Positions 1-9,543 of a DNA stretch of 64,000 bases are shown piece after piece (within the stretch, counting starts at the first letter, position 1; every line of letters begins with the position of its first letter). The notes beneath the pieces were generated by a model. It ran no database searches and was not told the DNA's origin. It saw nothing but the letters and a program-made list of their open reading frames with translations. The stretch is from Bosea sp. RAC05 (GTDB lineage Bacteria; Pseudomonadota; Alphaproteobacteria; Rhizobiales; Beijerinckiaceae). The position numbers were made by a program, and so were the translations under genes. Location of the stretch: positions 1 to 64,000 of the forward strand of contig NZ_CP016463.1 of NCBI RefSeq assembly GCF_001713455.1. Reading direction: 5' to 3'.

Positions 1-1502
1 ACACGCTTGCGCTTGGCGCTCTCCTGCGAGGACCTCTCGTTGGGCTCACCGACGAGGTGTTGCTCGATATCGTGTGGGGCCTGCCCCGGCGCGACGGCCA
101 GGATGGGCCCGGGCGGCTGACCTTGTGGGCCGATCTCGATCATGTTGCAGACCCCGTCGCCAAGGACGCCCTTGCGCGCCTCCAGGGGCTCGCCATGCGC
201 GGCAACGCGACGACGCCCCATGATCTGCTCTCGCAGGCCATCGCCGAGATGCGGGTACGACCCACGCTTCTGGCACGACATCAGGGCCAGGCCGAGCGCG
301 CGCTGGCCAACGTCGATCTCTACCTGACGATGGCGCGCCCCTATGCGATCCGCGGCCTGCGGGCGTTCGCCGAAGCGATGACGTCCGCATGGGAGGATGA
401 AGGCAAGGCCGGCGAAGGCCGCCCTGATGCCCAGGAGGAGTCCGTCTCGCTCTACACCATGCACGCCGCCAAGGGTCTGGAGTGGCCGCTGGTGATCCCG
501 GTGAACACCTCGACCGGGATGATGAACGCCGTCGGCGCCGTCATCGAGCGGGGCACCCAGCGCCTCTATTGCAAGATCTTCGGCGTCGCGCCCGGCGGCC
601 ACGAGCAGGCGACCAGCGATGAAAAGGACGAGATCGCCCGCGAGCGAGTTCGCCTCTGGTACGTCGCGGCAACGCGGGCCCGAGACCTCCTCATCCTACC
701 CAGGTCATCGACCGGGGTTGATCCGCGCAGCTGGCTCGGCGTGGTCGATCTGACGATCGGCGAGCTGCCCGGCGTCGACGTCGCTACCTATACCGATGCC
801 GTGCCGGCCGCTGCAGGATCCGCGGCAAACGGTCAGAGCCGTTCTGTCTTTGCGTCGGAGGGGGCTGTCATCGCGTCAGTCTCTCGCGGCCTGACATGGA
901 AGGCGCCAAGCGATCATCGCGACGCCGACAAGATGGAGGCTGTGGCGTCGGAGCCTGCCGTGATCGGAGGAGGCGAAGCCTCGGAGGGAGATGACGTCCC
1001 GGCCGACATCGACATCCAGGGCGGTCGCGAGCGGGGGCTCGTCATGCACAAGCTCTTCGAGGAGGTGCTCACCGGCGAGGTCCGCGACGATCAGGCGAGC
1101 CTGGCCGCACGCGCCGCGGTGCTCATCGGAGAGCTCGGGCGGATGCCGGCGGATGATCCTGGGCAAGGGTGCAATCCAGCAGAGCTCGCGGCGTCTGTGG
1201 TCCGTGCCCTGGCCCTGCCCGAGATCGTGGCGGTTCGTCCGTCGCTGCTCGCCGAATGTCAGGTCTACGCCTATGAGGCCGGCACCGACGCCGACGTCGT
1301 GACCTTCGGCATCGCCGATGCCATCGGCTTCACCAACAGGCAGGCGAACCTGGTCATCGACTGGAAGAGCGATGTTGCTCCCGACGAGAAGACGATTGCC
1401 GGATACCGCGAACAAGTGCGTGACTATCTGCGCGCCACGAGCGTCAAGGCCGGCCTGATCGTGTTCCCGACCAGCGGCCGCGTCGAGCGGGTGAGCTTGT
1501 AG
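1..1502 (+). CDS. AddA/RecB-type helicase-nuclease, C-terminal part (5' end outside window)
   Basis: Superfamily 1 helicase of double-strand-break processing with a C-terminal RecB-family nuclease. The reading frame is open from base 3, so the start and the ATP-binding half lie upstream. Visible are a leader typical of UvrD-like 2B/1B regions (LRGPLVGLTDE), helicase motif V (TMHAAKGLEWPLV), motif VI (LWYVAATRARDLL), and a nuclease domain with a GLVMHKLFEE motif, a conserved IADAI aspartate, VIDWKSD (Asp-Trp-Lys catalytic pair) and a Tyr/Gln motif near YREQVRDYL. The order helicase then nuclease fits AddA or RecB; without the N-terminus I cannot choose. No AddB partner follows. Confidence 0.85.
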   Translation, partial: TLALGALLRGPLVGLTDEVLLDIVWGLPRRDGQDGPGRLTLWADLDHVADPVAKDALARLQGLAMRGNATTPHDLLSQAIAEMRVRPTLLARHQGQAERALANVDLYLTMARPYAIRGLRAFAEAMTSAWEDEGKAGEGRPDAQEESVSLYTMHAAKGLEWPLVIPVNTSTGMMNAVGAVIERGTQRLYCKIFGVAPGGHEQATSDEKDEIARERVRLWYVAATRARDLLILPRSSTGVDPRSWLGVVDLTIGELPGVDVATYTDAVPAAAGSAANGQSRSVFASEGAVIASVSRGLTWKAPSDHRDADKMEAVASEPAVIGGGEASEGDDVPADIDIQGGRERGLVMHKLFEEVLTGEVRDDQASLAARAAVLIGELGRMPADDPGQGCNPAELAASVVRALALPEIVAVRPSLLAECQVYAYEAGTDADVVTFGIADAIGFTNRQANLVIDWKSDVAPDEKTIAGYREQVRDYLRATSVKAGLIVFPTSGRVERVSL

Positions 1503-1546
1503 ACCCAGAGAGGGATCAGGGGCACGATTGCGAGACGGGGGCTCAG

Positions 1547-3064
1547 GTGACGCGCTTTCGAAGGTCGACGCATTACCGCACGAACAGCCATGGCACGACG
1601 TTCCAGGTGTCGGGTCACGAGGTCAATCGCGATGGTTCCTCCATCGGTCATGTTGCCCAGGCTCGACCCTTCCGAGCCTTTGAGCCAAAGGGCAGCCTGC
1701 TGACCCCGAACGCTCGGTGTCCCGTTTGCGATGAGGCTGTCTGGTATTTCGAGGACCGGAACGGCGGACGCGTTTTCTTCGACACGGTGTGGCCGGACTG
1801 GGACAAGCATCCGTGCACCATGTCGGATGAGCTTCGTGTCGTGGCCAGCCACACCTCCGGCGAAGAGGTCGAAGCCGGCGACTTCGACCTCGAGGTCTAT
1901 CCCAGAGCAGAAGGAACGGTCTTTGGGCTTCGATCCGGCGCGACCACGCTATGGGTCAAGGGAGAGCTTCCGCTTGGCAAGCGCGTTTTCCCTCAGGCCT
2001 GGGCTCGATACGACAGCAAAGGCACCATTGAGGCGATCCAACTGCTCGGGGACGATCTGGCGCCCTTCGAGATCAAGGTCGAACCCGCGGCGGCGCCTGC
2101 TGCGCCTCGCGCTCCAGACCACATCGCACACGCCAAGGCTATGCTGCCCAGTGTCACCAAATTCGCGGCGAAAATTCCCGAGCTGAAAGGACGGGCGCAC
2201 GTCGTGAACAATAGCAGGATCGGGCCGTTCGTCGCTGGTCTGGTGGGGCGAACCCAAGTCGCTGTCATCCCGGTACTGATCGATCAATGTGATCTGACGG
2301 GCTCATTCTGGAAGGACGCCCTCGAACGCCAGACACAAGAAGATGCTTGGGTCGGCACACTAGCTGCAGAAGCCCATCAGATTTTCGCAAAAGCGGTCAA
2401 GAACGAAGCTTATGCCTCGCATGCGCATGAGGTCATCTTCGTCCACGATACAGCCTTGAGCATGGTTGACGAGAGTTGGAGCACCATCTGGACCGCTCTT
2501 GCCGATAGCGAGGGGGAGGTCCGCAAAGACGGGTTTTCATACGCTGTCAGGACAAAGTTGGAGCTAGCCCAGATCGGCAGCATCTCCCTCATTGACGTGC
2601 GCAAGGGCTTCTCAGGCTCCTTGGTTGAACGGCGGGCAGACATGGGAATGGTCCTGGCCAGGGAGGGCCAGTGGCGAGCAATCCACTGGTCTCGTGACCT
2701 GACCGGTCAGTGGCAGCAGGCACTGGCTGCTGCCGATGTACTCGGGGTGAAAGCGCTTCTCCTGCAGGTCAGGGATGCTCTCGCGTCCAAGGGCTGGAAG
2801 ATGGCATTGGCCTATACACCAGGGCCAAATGGGAAGCCCGGTCATTACGCCGAGGACCCGGGCATCATCCAGTTCCATCCCGACGATTCACTAGGCCAGC
2901 ATGCAAGCACGATCCAGGTCCTGTTCAGCCTCAGCGGGGAAGGCGCGCTGGTGCTGTTGATAGATGCGGAGCCCTATCCAGACCCCATGCTGGAGGCGCG
3001 CCTGATGACCGTCCACACAATTGGAGATCTGAAAGCTGTGATGGTCGCGGCAACCTCGTCCTGA
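1547..3064 (+). CDS. Unknown protein with N-terminal zinc-ribbon-like segment
   Basis: A 505-residue protein from a GTG start with weak G-rich spacing upstream. Near residues 58-85 it has CPVC followed by GGRVFFD and DKHPC, a short zinc-ribbon-like module (CPVC...GRVFFD...W.KHPC) seen at the head of many uncharacterised alphaproteobacterial proteins. The remaining 400 residues are soluble alpha/beta sequence with no motif I recognise. It starts 44 bases after the helicase-nuclease stop on the same strand and may be cotranscribed with it. Function unknown. Confidence 0.75.
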   Translation: MTRFRRSTHYRTNSHGTTFQVSGHEVNRDGSSIGHVAQARPFRAFEPKGSLLTPNARCPVCDEAVWYFEDRNGGRVFFDTVWPDWDKHPCTMSDELRVVASHTSGEEVEAGDFDLEVYPRAEGTVFGLRSGATTLWVKGELPLGKRVFPQAWARYDSKGTIEAIQLLGDDLAPFEIKVEPAAAPAAPRAPDHIAHAKAMLPSVTKFAAKIPELKGRAHVVNNSRIGPFVAGLVGRTQVAVIPVLIDQCDLTGSFWKDALERQTQEDAWVGTLAAEAHQIFAKAVKNEAYASHAHEVIFVHDTALSMVDESWSTIWTALADSEGEVRKDGFSYAVRTKLELAQIGSISLIDVRKGFSGSLVERRADMGMVLAREGQWRAIHWSRDLTGQWQQALAAADVLGVKALLLQVRDALASKGWKMALAYTPGPNGKPGHYAEDPGIIQFHPDDSLGQHASTIQVLFSLSGEGALVLLIDAEPYPDPMLEARLMTVHTIGDLKAVMVAATSS

Positions 3065-3154
3065 AGCCGCCTCAAAAACCGAAATTCCCAGGAATCCAAT
3101 TATTGGGCCTGCCCAGAGCATAGCGTTCGAGCCTCATTCACAAGGAGGCCGGAC

Positions 3155-3913
3155 ATGACGAAAGCAGCATCAAGCCTGGAGAAGCTCTCAGGTCTCTATC
3201 TCGACGCGACGCCGATCTGGTTGCCGGAGGTCGAGCATTCGCACAATGGCGAGCTCTGCTGGAACTTCCAGATGTTCGCGAACATGCCGGACGCGGAGAT
3301 GATCTCGCTTGGGCTCGATATCGGGTCCAAGGCTCGTCGGATCCGGTCCCTCGAAGCGTTCTTCGTCTACGGGGGAGCCAGCTGGCTCGATGACGAAGTC
3401 ACGCTGATGAACAACAGGATCTGGCCCTGCAGCCTCGCCTCATCCAAAGGGGAGCTGCCATTCGAGCAGGTCGCCGACTTGGATCCGGGGGCCATCGAGC
3501 ACAAGCTGGCGGCAGCATATGCCGACCCCGCACTGCGGGACTTCAACGACGCCAAGAGCGTGCCTGCCGGCATTGGCAGGACCTGCATGGCCATATCTGA
3601 CCGGAACCTCGCAGTCGCCTTCTACAGCTTCGACGAAACTGTCTACCACCGCACACAGTTCGGCATCGCCGAGGTCTCGTCACCGATGCAACGCTGGTCG
3701 GGGCGCAGCTTCCCGCTCTGGCATGTCGCCAAGGCTTACATGATCGCCGGGCACCTTCCGCCGGTCGCGCTCGTCCGGTCGGTCCTTGCTCAATCAAAGA
3801 CTGATATCCCGGCAGATGTCGCGAGGGCCATGCGCCGATCGCTTTCCCTTGCTCATCAGCGCCTACTCGATGATCTTGAAGTCGTTCGGGCTCATTTTCC
3901 AACGGAGGCGTAA
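3155..3913 (+). CDS. Unknown cytoplasmic protein, 252 aa
   Basis: Strong Shine-Dalgarno (AAGGAGG) nine bases before the ATG decides the start. No transmembrane segment, signal peptide or known motif; the C-terminal 40 residues look like an amphipathic helix. Six bases separate its stop from the next gene, which suggests a bicistronic unit. I do not recognise the family. Confidence 0.75.
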   Translation: MTKAASSLEKLSGLYLDATPIWLPEVEHSHNGELCWNFQMFANMPDAEMISLGLDIGSKARRIRSLEAFFVYGGASWLDDEVTLMNNRIWPCSLASSKGELPFEQVADLDPGAIEHKLAAAYADPALRDFNDAKSVPAGIGRTCMAISDRNLAVAFYSFDETVYHRTQFGIAEVSSPMQRWSGRSFPLWHVAKAYMIAGHLPPVALVRSVLAQSKTDIPADVARAMRRSLSLAHQRLLDDLEVVRAHFPTEA

Positions 3914-3919
3914 GCGCAT

Positions 3920-4231
3920 ATGTCGGCACGGGTGGAAATCGGCGATCCATGTCAGGCGCCAGACTGCGGGTTCGAGCTGCACGAGGTTACCGGTGCCGAT
4001 CTGGTCGAGGCATTCGCGCTCTTCCAGCCAACCTTCAGGTCGCCTTCCTTGCCAGCACGCGTCCTCGGAGGCTCCGCTCCCTCCCCTCGCAACACGTACC
4101 TGATCTGTCCGCGCTGCGATCGCTACGCCCTCGGGGCTGAGCTTGTGACGCCTTATCCTATCCGCAGCGCATCGGGGGCGAAGACCGATGTGAGCCTGCT
4201 CGCCTCTCGTCTCGATCAGGCGGAACGATAG
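3920..4231 (+). CDS. Small Cys-rich protein, possible zinc-binding
   Basis: A 103-residue protein with two cysteine pairs, C-x4-C near residue 11 and CPRC near residue 72, compatible with one zinc site. A GGAGG-type ribosome site lies just upstream, overlapping the end of the preceding gene. An open frame on the other strand covers the same DNA, but its composition is poor and this strand has the better start context. Function unknown. Confidence 0.6.
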   Translation: MSARVEIGDPCQAPDCGFELHEVTGADLVEAFALFQPTFRSPSLPARVLGGSAPSPRNTYLICPRCDRYALGAELVTPYPIRSASGAKTDVSLLASRLDQAER

Positions 4232-4283
4232 ATCGAAATCGTGGGTAGCGCAGACGCGCGACTCTGAAACCTGCGCGCCATCC

Positions 4284-4297
4284 GATAGGATCAGGAT
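4284..4297 (+). promoter_or_regulatory. Candidate promoter element, copy 1 (14-mer GATAGGATCAGGAT)
   Basis: The same 14 bases occur at 40688-40701. In both places they end about 20 bases before an ATG, and that gene starts alone on the + strand. The GATAGGAT part could act as an extended -10 box. Inferred from repetition and position only. Confidence 0.4.
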
Positions 4298-4317
4298 ATC
4301 AAGCTCAAGGATTCCTG

Positions 4318-6033
4318 ATGCCAATCGCGACGAAGCGGATTGCTGCGGCACCGGTTGCCGAACTCGTCAAGAAGCCGGACGACCCGGCCAAGGTTCTCGA
4401 CATCCCGTTCGACATGCGCGGCCTATCGCAGCAGTTCGGCGTCGCCTGGGACGCCAAGAGCCGGGCCTATATCTGGCGAGGCAAGGAGCTTCCTGAAGCC
4501 CTGCAGCCCTATGCGAGCCAGCCCTACAGCTGGGAGCGCTTCCAGGAAGACCTGCTCAACGGAACCGAGCCTCGGATCTCGGATCCTCAGGCGCAGATTG
4601 TCCTGAGACCGCACCAAGTGGAGGCCGCCGATCGCATCAAGGCTGTCATCGAGGCCGGCCGGTCGGGCTTCCTCAATGCGGACGATGTCGGCCTGGGCAA
4701 AACCATCGAGACCTGGAAAGCATTGCTCGATGTCGACTGGGCCGAGACGATCCTGATCGTCTGCCCCCTGTCTGTCGTGGCTCACTGGCGCAGGACCGTC
4801 CAGAACATGGGCGATGCCGGCAAGCGCATCGTCATCATCAATTACGACCGCTTGAAGAAGCTCTTCGAGGTCCCGGCCAAGATCCCGGTCAAGTCGAAGC
4901 GTCGCAAGCCCAAACGCGTCCGGACCCAGAAGGGCGTTGCCAAGTTCGGGACGGCCATAGAGTTCGATCTGGTCGTCTTCGACGAGAGCCATCGCCTTCG
5001 GAACGTCGACTCCGCCCGTAGCAAGCTTGCTCTCAAGCTCTCCCAGCAGGCGGACTTCATCATTTGGCTTTCGGCGACTGCCGGCCAGAACCCGCTGGAG
5101 CTCGCCTATCTCGCGCCGCTGCTCTCCGAGGCGACTGGCGCCCGATCGTCCGATCTCGCCGACTTCGAGAAGTGGTGTCAGAGCCAGGGGCTCGGCGTAT
5201 CGCGCGGGGACTTCGGGAAGTGGCTCTGGGCAGGCAACGGCGACAACGATGCTGATCGCCGGATCGCCGATGCAGCCCTGGAGAAGATGCGGGTGATGCT
5301 CTTCGAGGGCGATGTTCCGGTCGGGATCCGCCGCAGCCCAAGCGACATCGCCGGCTGGCCGTCGGTCAACCGCATCCTGTTGCCTGTCGACCTCGATAGC
5401 GAGGACCGAGCCTCCTACCAGAAGGTCTGGAGCGAGTTCCGAGAGCACCTGGGTCTGGAACGGCGCGGCGGAAGCGATTCAAGCAAGGGTCTCGTGGCTC
5501 GCCTGCGCTTCCGCCAGAAGGTCAGCCTGCTCAGGACGGCGTCGACCCACGATCTGGGACTGGAGCTGCTCTCTCAGGGCCAGCAGGTGGCGATCTCTGT
5601 CGCTTTCCACGAGACGCTCGAAGTGCTGCGCGATGCCTTTCGGAGTTCGGGGCTTGGTGTCTCGGAAATCCATGGTCGAATGAACGCTGTCGAAAAGGAA
5701 AATCAGAGGCTCGATTTCCAGTACGGCCGCTCGAAAGTCTGCCTCTACACGGTCGAGGAAGCGATCAGTCTGCACCAGGGCGAATACAACGATGCCCCGC
5801 GCTCGAACCTGGTTCACGACCTCCGCTGGAGCTCTATCCAGCAGCGTCAAATCGAGGGACGGACGCATCGGGATGGCAAATTCAGCCAAGTCTACTGGAT
5901 GCTGGGTGTCGACACGATCGAGGAGGAAATTGCCGCGATCGTCGCAGGTCGGATGCGCTCGATGTCGGCGATGCAGGGTGATCAGGCGACGATCAACGAT
6001 GTCGAGAAACTCCTGGCGTCGATGAGCCGATAG
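4318..6033 (+). CDS. SNF2-like superfamily 2 DNA helicase/translocase
   Basis: A 571-residue ATPase with all SF2 signatures in order: motif I DVGLGKT (residues 123-129), Ia ending PLSVVAHW, motif II DESH at 222-225 (a DEAH variant), motif III LSAT, a second RecA domain, and motif VI QRQIEGRTHRDGK near 520. The VI sequence and the lone compact core resemble phage and plasmid SNF2 proteins rather than chromatin remodellers. A very basic loop (about residues 191-206) precedes motif II. Start chosen for the AAGGA six bases upstream. Likely DNA translocation or repair; no nuclease domain is fused. Confidence 0.88.
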   Translation: MPIATKRIAAAPVAELVKKPDDPAKVLDIPFDMRGLSQQFGVAWDAKSRAYIWRGKELPEALQPYASQPYSWERFQEDLLNGTEPRISDPQAQIVLRPHQVEAADRIKAVIEAGRSGFLNADDVGLGKTIETWKALLDVDWAETILIVCPLSVVAHWRRTVQNMGDAGKRIVIINYDRLKKLFEVPAKIPVKSKRRKPKRVRTQKGVAKFGTAIEFDLVVFDESHRLRNVDSARSKLALKLSQQADFIIWLSATAGQNPLELAYLAPLLSEATGARSSDLADFEKWCQSQGLGVSRGDFGKWLWAGNGDNDADRRIADAALEKMRVMLFEGDVPVGIRRSPSDIAGWPSVNRILLPVDLDSEDRASYQKVWSEFREHLGLERRGGSDSSKGLVARLRFRQKVSLLRTASTHDLGLELLSQGQQVAISVAFHETLEVLRDAFRSSGLGVSEIHGRMNAVEKENQRLDFQYGRSKVCLYTVEEAISLHQGEYNDAPRSNLVHDLRWSSIQQRQIEGRTHRDGKFSQVYWMLGVDTIEEEIAAIVAGRMRSMSAMQGDQATINDVEKLLASMSR

Positions 6034-6113
6034 GTCCGACCGCGCCTGAGGCGGGCCCTGCTGGGTTTCATTGAGACCTCGTATCGTCGGCTATCTCCAG
6101 TCAGAGTTCGGCT

Positions 6114-7301
6114 ATGCGCGCGAAAGTCCTCTTCGAATTCCCGGTCACCTTCGTTCCTATCGGCAGCCGGTCCAAGAAGACCGAGCAGTTCGCCGATGTG
6201 ATCGAAGTCGATCTTCGAGAAGTCGATAAGTTGGCATCTCCCGTTGCGTTGCACGCTTCGGTTCAGCCTTCCGATGGCGAACGCCAGCGTGACCGCGCAG
6301 CGTACCATCGGATTGGCGCCGTCGAGTACGCTGATATCCGAACGGAAGACATCGTGCTCGCCGGTCATGAAGGGGCTCTTTGGCGTGACTGCTGGGACTT
6401 CAGTCGGCGCAGGTTCCACGAGATCCTGGCGGACCGTCTCAACGGAAACCGGCCTCAGGACGCGACCTTCTTCACGCTGCAGGATCAGTATGCCAGCCCG
6501 ACAGGGAACGAGGCACCTCGTGCAGGCTATCTTCGATGGCTCGACCACGAATCTCCTGACATCAAGCGCAGCAATCCGCTGGTGTTGAAGATCAAGGGCG
6601 AGCCTTGGGTTGCGGGAGCCAAGCGCCTGGCCGATGCCCGGTTCAAGGAGCTGATCGAGAGCGATCAGGACGCGGCGCGCCAGCGCGTGCGAGATCTCGT
6701 GGCGAACACATTCTTCATGTGCCAGGGCAAGCTTTATGAGCGCGTCGAGCTGCCGGTACTGAACGTTCGCCGCATCAGCGGTGGAGTGATGACATCCCTG
6801 TGCCGCTCACTCCAGGAACACCCGCGATATGCTGGTGGCTCTGCGTTCTTCGGTCTCGACGAGCGGCGCGAATTCGAAGAATTCAGAGACCGGCTTCGTG
6901 GGCGTGGCCGGCTGATGGACCACGGTCAGCCGAACTACACCCTCGAGGTGTACGATCGCGACTACATCCCTTTCGATCGCACGAGCGCCGTGATCCAGTC
7001 GTTGCGCGTTGGCCTGGAGCGCTTCGCTGTCGATGAGTTCCCGAACCTGCCTGACGAGGCGATGGAAGCCTGGATGCACATGCGCCGCCTTCTCCGCGGC
7101 TGGGCGGCCGATGAGGGGGACCCGACTGCGGTGTTCGACAGCCTGACGGCTTTCCATGACGCGGTGCCGGAGACTGCAAAGTCGATCCGCGAACGCTTCA
7201 AATGCCTCATCACCGCGGCTCAGGAAATTCGGCCGATGCTGGATATGACAGCCCGGGCTCGACCTGTCGTCGATCCCGATCTCGACGGCCTGAGCATCTG
7301 A
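6114..7301 (+). CDS. Unknown protein, member of a divergent three-gene family in this window
   Basis: 395 residues, no known domain. A central block with FF...GKLYER...P...V followed about 30 residues later by F-x-L-x-x-R and an E/A-rich helix recurs in the proteins at 61164-62204 and 62201-63253. The N-terminus (VTFVPIGSRSKK...VDL) also resembles the 62201 protein. A possible promoter (GGCTATCTCC) lies 20-25 bases before the ATG. Role unknown. Confidence 0.75.
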   Translation: MRAKVLFEFPVTFVPIGSRSKKTEQFADVIEVDLREVDKLASPVALHASVQPSDGERQRDRAAYHRIGAVEYADIRTEDIVLAGHEGALWRDCWDFSRRRFHEILADRLNGNRPQDATFFTLQDQYASPTGNEAPRAGYLRWLDHESPDIKRSNPLVLKIKGEPWVAGAKRLADARFKELIESDQDAARQRVRDLVANTFFMCQGKLYERVELPVLNVRRISGGVMTSLCRSLQEHPRYAGGSAFFGLDERREFEEFRDRLRGRGRLMDHGQPNYTLEVYDRDYIPFDRTSAVIQSLRVGLERFAVDEFPNLPDEAMEAWMHMRRLLRGWAADEGDPTAVFDSLTAFHDAVPETAKSIRERFKCLITAAQEIRPMLDMTARARPVVDPDLDGLSI

Positions 7302-7321
7302 GCAGCCGCAGCTCTCGACTT

Positions 7322-7750
7322 TCACGGAGAGGGCGCGGCCGGCTCGCTCGCCAGCGCGACCACAGCATCGACGAAGGTGGCGGCGAGGCTCAGCGGGATA
7401 GGCTCGCCCTGGGCTTCGACATACCACTCGACCGCATCTGCCCGTGTCGAGATCCCCCAGGCTGCTTCATCATCGTCGGCCTCGCCATGAAAGCGCTCGA
7501 CGAGGTCGTTTACATCATGGGCGCCGTCGATATCGATGAACTTGCCGTCGGGCCTTTGCACACCCCAGTGCATTGCAGACCCACCCCCGGCGCGCCCATC
7601 CATGACATTGTGGGCGTCGGTGATCGCGACGAGAGGCCAGCCCAAGGCGTCGTGCAGCGCGATCGCGAGACCGCCGCACGCTCCATAGGAGAAAGCGTGC
7701 CTCGCCGCCCCGTCGATGACCCCTGGGGTCAGCTTGCTGGCGTCGAGCAT
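7322..7750 (-). CDS. Small protein with papain-like Cys-His-Asp triad; P-S-P tail
   Basis: 142 residues. C25 (GACGGLAIALH), H61 (MHWGVQ) and D73 (DGKFIDIDG) have the order and spacing of a papain-fold or transglutaminase-like active site. The shared frame C..xA..LH...GWP(L/I)V...H.....PDG+.(I/V)D..G also fits the protein at 40249-40689. It could be a hydrolase, a transferase or an inactive binding domain. The chain ends EPAAPSP, one of the Pro-rich tails common in this window. It follows the 7755 gene at four bases, so the two are probably an operon. Confidence 0.75.
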   Translation of the reverse strand: MLDASKLTPGVIDGAARHAFSYGACGGLAIALHDALGWPLVAITDAHNVMDGRAGGGSAMHWGVQRPDGKFIDIDGAHDVNDLVERFHGEADDDEAAWGISTRADAVEWYVEAQGEPIPLSLAATFVDAVVALASEPAAPSP

Positions 7751-7754
7751 GCCG

Positions 7755-8417
7755 CTACCGGGGGATCAGGCCATCGACTGGGGTGAAGTCCAGATAAGGC
7801 CGCGCCAGCCAGGCGTTCATCAGGTCGTCCTCGCTCCACAGCCTCGGAATGACGCCGATGAGGTCGTGGCCAAAAGCGGAATAGAAGTTGCGGAAGCTCA
7901 GCTTCGTTCGGTCCGCAGCCGCAAACCAGGCCTCGTCCTTGTCGAGATGAAACGGGATCCGGTAGGGCTCAATGGTCCGGCCGAGCTGGATCGCATCGTC
8001 GATTGTCTCGTTGACGATGCGCCTCTCGCCTTCGGCTTGATAGAGGGCAAGCCACCAGTCGTCGAGCAGTCCGTTCGAGATGAAATGGAGGACGTCCATC
8101 AGACCGCGATAGGTCAGCGGATCGTAAACCGCCTCGCGCGAGATGTTGGAGGCAGCGCTCGCGATCGGCAGCATCGTTTCGCGAAGCTCGGGCGCTTTGC
8201 GCAGGAAGAGCTCCAGGGCGGTGGCCATCAGATCCCAGTAGCGACCGCCACCGTGGTCGACGTCCCTGACCAGCGTCTCCAACGAAGCGTTGATGGCGCG
8301 CGGATCCTCTGGCTGCCGACCGTCGTCGCTATCCGACGGCAAGGCATAGTTGCGATTGGTGCGGATGAACTCGGCAAGTACGGCGATGTTGCCCAGGTAG
8401 GTTTCGCGATGGCTCAT
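7755..8417 (-). CDS. Unknown helical protein, about 220 aa
   Basis: The ATG at 8417 has a CAGGG ribosome site seven bases upstream; an in-frame ATG at 8432 adds five residues with no site. The sequence is mainly helical and rich in Trp/Leu, with no recognised domain. It is the first gene of a leftward pair with the Cys-His-Asp protein. Function unknown. Confidence 0.7.
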   Translation of the reverse strand: MSHRETYLGNIAVLAEFIRTNRNYALPSDSDDGRQPEDPRAINASLETLVRDVDHGGGRYWDLMATALELFLRKAPELRETMLPIASAASNISREAVYDPLTYRGLMDVLHFISNGLLDDWWLALYQAEGERRIVNETIDDAIQLGRTIEPYRIPFHLDKDEAWFAAADRTKLSFRNFYSAFGHDLIGVIPRLWSEDDLMNAWLARPYLDFTPVDGLIPR

Positions 8418-8568
8418 TGGTGACCCTGGCATGTCGAGGGCAAACCAGCAAAGGCCGCCCAGAAACGCTGAATGTGTGGATTAAGAGCCTGTCCTTTGGG
8501 CATGCATGAAACAAGCCTTCGATTCTATCGCGGCCGGATGGTAGCCTCTCTCCGAGAGGATCTGCGCC

Positions 8569-9522
8569 ATGCACGACTATTACCTGGTTGATGACGGTCA
8601 ATCGATGCCGCGTTGGTGTGAGCTGGCCATCGATGATGCGGGGCCCCGCTGGATCGACTTCAAGGGACGGCGACGCGCCTTCGGTGAAGGCAAAGCCATC
8701 GCGCATGTCGCAGGATCGAACATCCATGCCACTCTCGACGCGCCCGCCGATATCGTCGCTATCGAGCGCGCTGCGGCGTTCCGCTTCCTGCTCGATCCAT
8801 GGTCTGACCAGGGCTGGCTGAACCCGGCCGGACGCTTTTACGGCTGCGCGTTCTATGCCCATGACGACATCGCCTACGCGCTCTTGCGCATGAGCCCTGG
8901 GACTCTGGAACAGAAGGGCTGGATCCGGGTCCACACCGACAGTTTTCGAATGGGCATGGTCGCCATCACCCGTCGTCAGGAGGATACCCTGTTCGCGCTC
9001 GGTTTCGAGAACCCTGAGCCCGGAACCAGACGAACGCATCGGCATGAGCCAGCCCGCGATCAGCCCGCGCCTATTTTCGCTGTCAAACCCGCGGCCGACG
9101 ACATCGAGCGGCCGGCGCCTGCGTCGATCCAGATCGTCATTCACAATGTCCGGTCCGAGGCTGCGCCTCTAGCAGAGCCACCGCGGAGACCTGAGCCGCA
9201 GCCGGACCACAAGCTCGTCGCCCTTCGCCATCTGGCCAATCGGCTGGCGCAGGTCGACGAGCTGAAAGCGATGTTCGAAAACGCACCCGAACACGTCCAC
9301 GACGTCGGGCCTGGGACATGGCTGTGGATGCTGCGGTTCGAAGAGCTGACGTTCGGGGGTGAAGAACACCCAGCCGACGTCGTTGGCTCCAAGGGCCTTT
9401 ATCTCAGGGCAACCTCATTCGACACGATCGAGGTCGCCGAATGGCCGTTCGATGAGGTCAAGATCGAGGAATCGGCAGCGAAACTGATCGGGCGACAGAG
9501 TGCCATGGCACCGGCCTTCTGA
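8569..9522 (+). CDS. Unknown protein, 317 aa, two-part
   Basis: The N-terminal 160 residues form a compact unit (GRFYGCAFYAHDDIAYALL, then EQKGWIRVH and a helix RRQEDTLFALGF) of a type met in uncharacterised phage and plasmid proteins. A Pro/Ala-rich linker (about 165-205) leads to a second, charged domain. The last residues are MAPAF. The ribosome site GAGAGG lies nine bases before the ATG, and GGTAGCCTCTC about 20 bases upstream is a candidate -10. Function unknown. Confidence 0.72.
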   Translation: MHDYYLVDDGQSMPRWCELAIDDAGPRWIDFKGRRRAFGEGKAIAHVAGSNIHATLDAPADIVAIERAAAFRFLLDPWSDQGWLNPAGRFYGCAFYAHDDIAYALLRMSPGTLEQKGWIRVHTDSFRMGMVAITRRQEDTLFALGFENPEPGTRRTHRHEPARDQPAPIFAVKPAADDIERPAPASIQIVIHNVRSEAAPLAEPPRRPEPQPDHKLVALRHLANRLAQVDELKAMFENAPEHVHDVGPGTWLWMLRFEELTFGGEEHPADVVGSKGLYLRATSFDTIEVAEWPFDEVKIEESAAKLIGRQSAMAPAF

Positions 9523-9543
9523 GTTCGGGACGCCCGATATACG

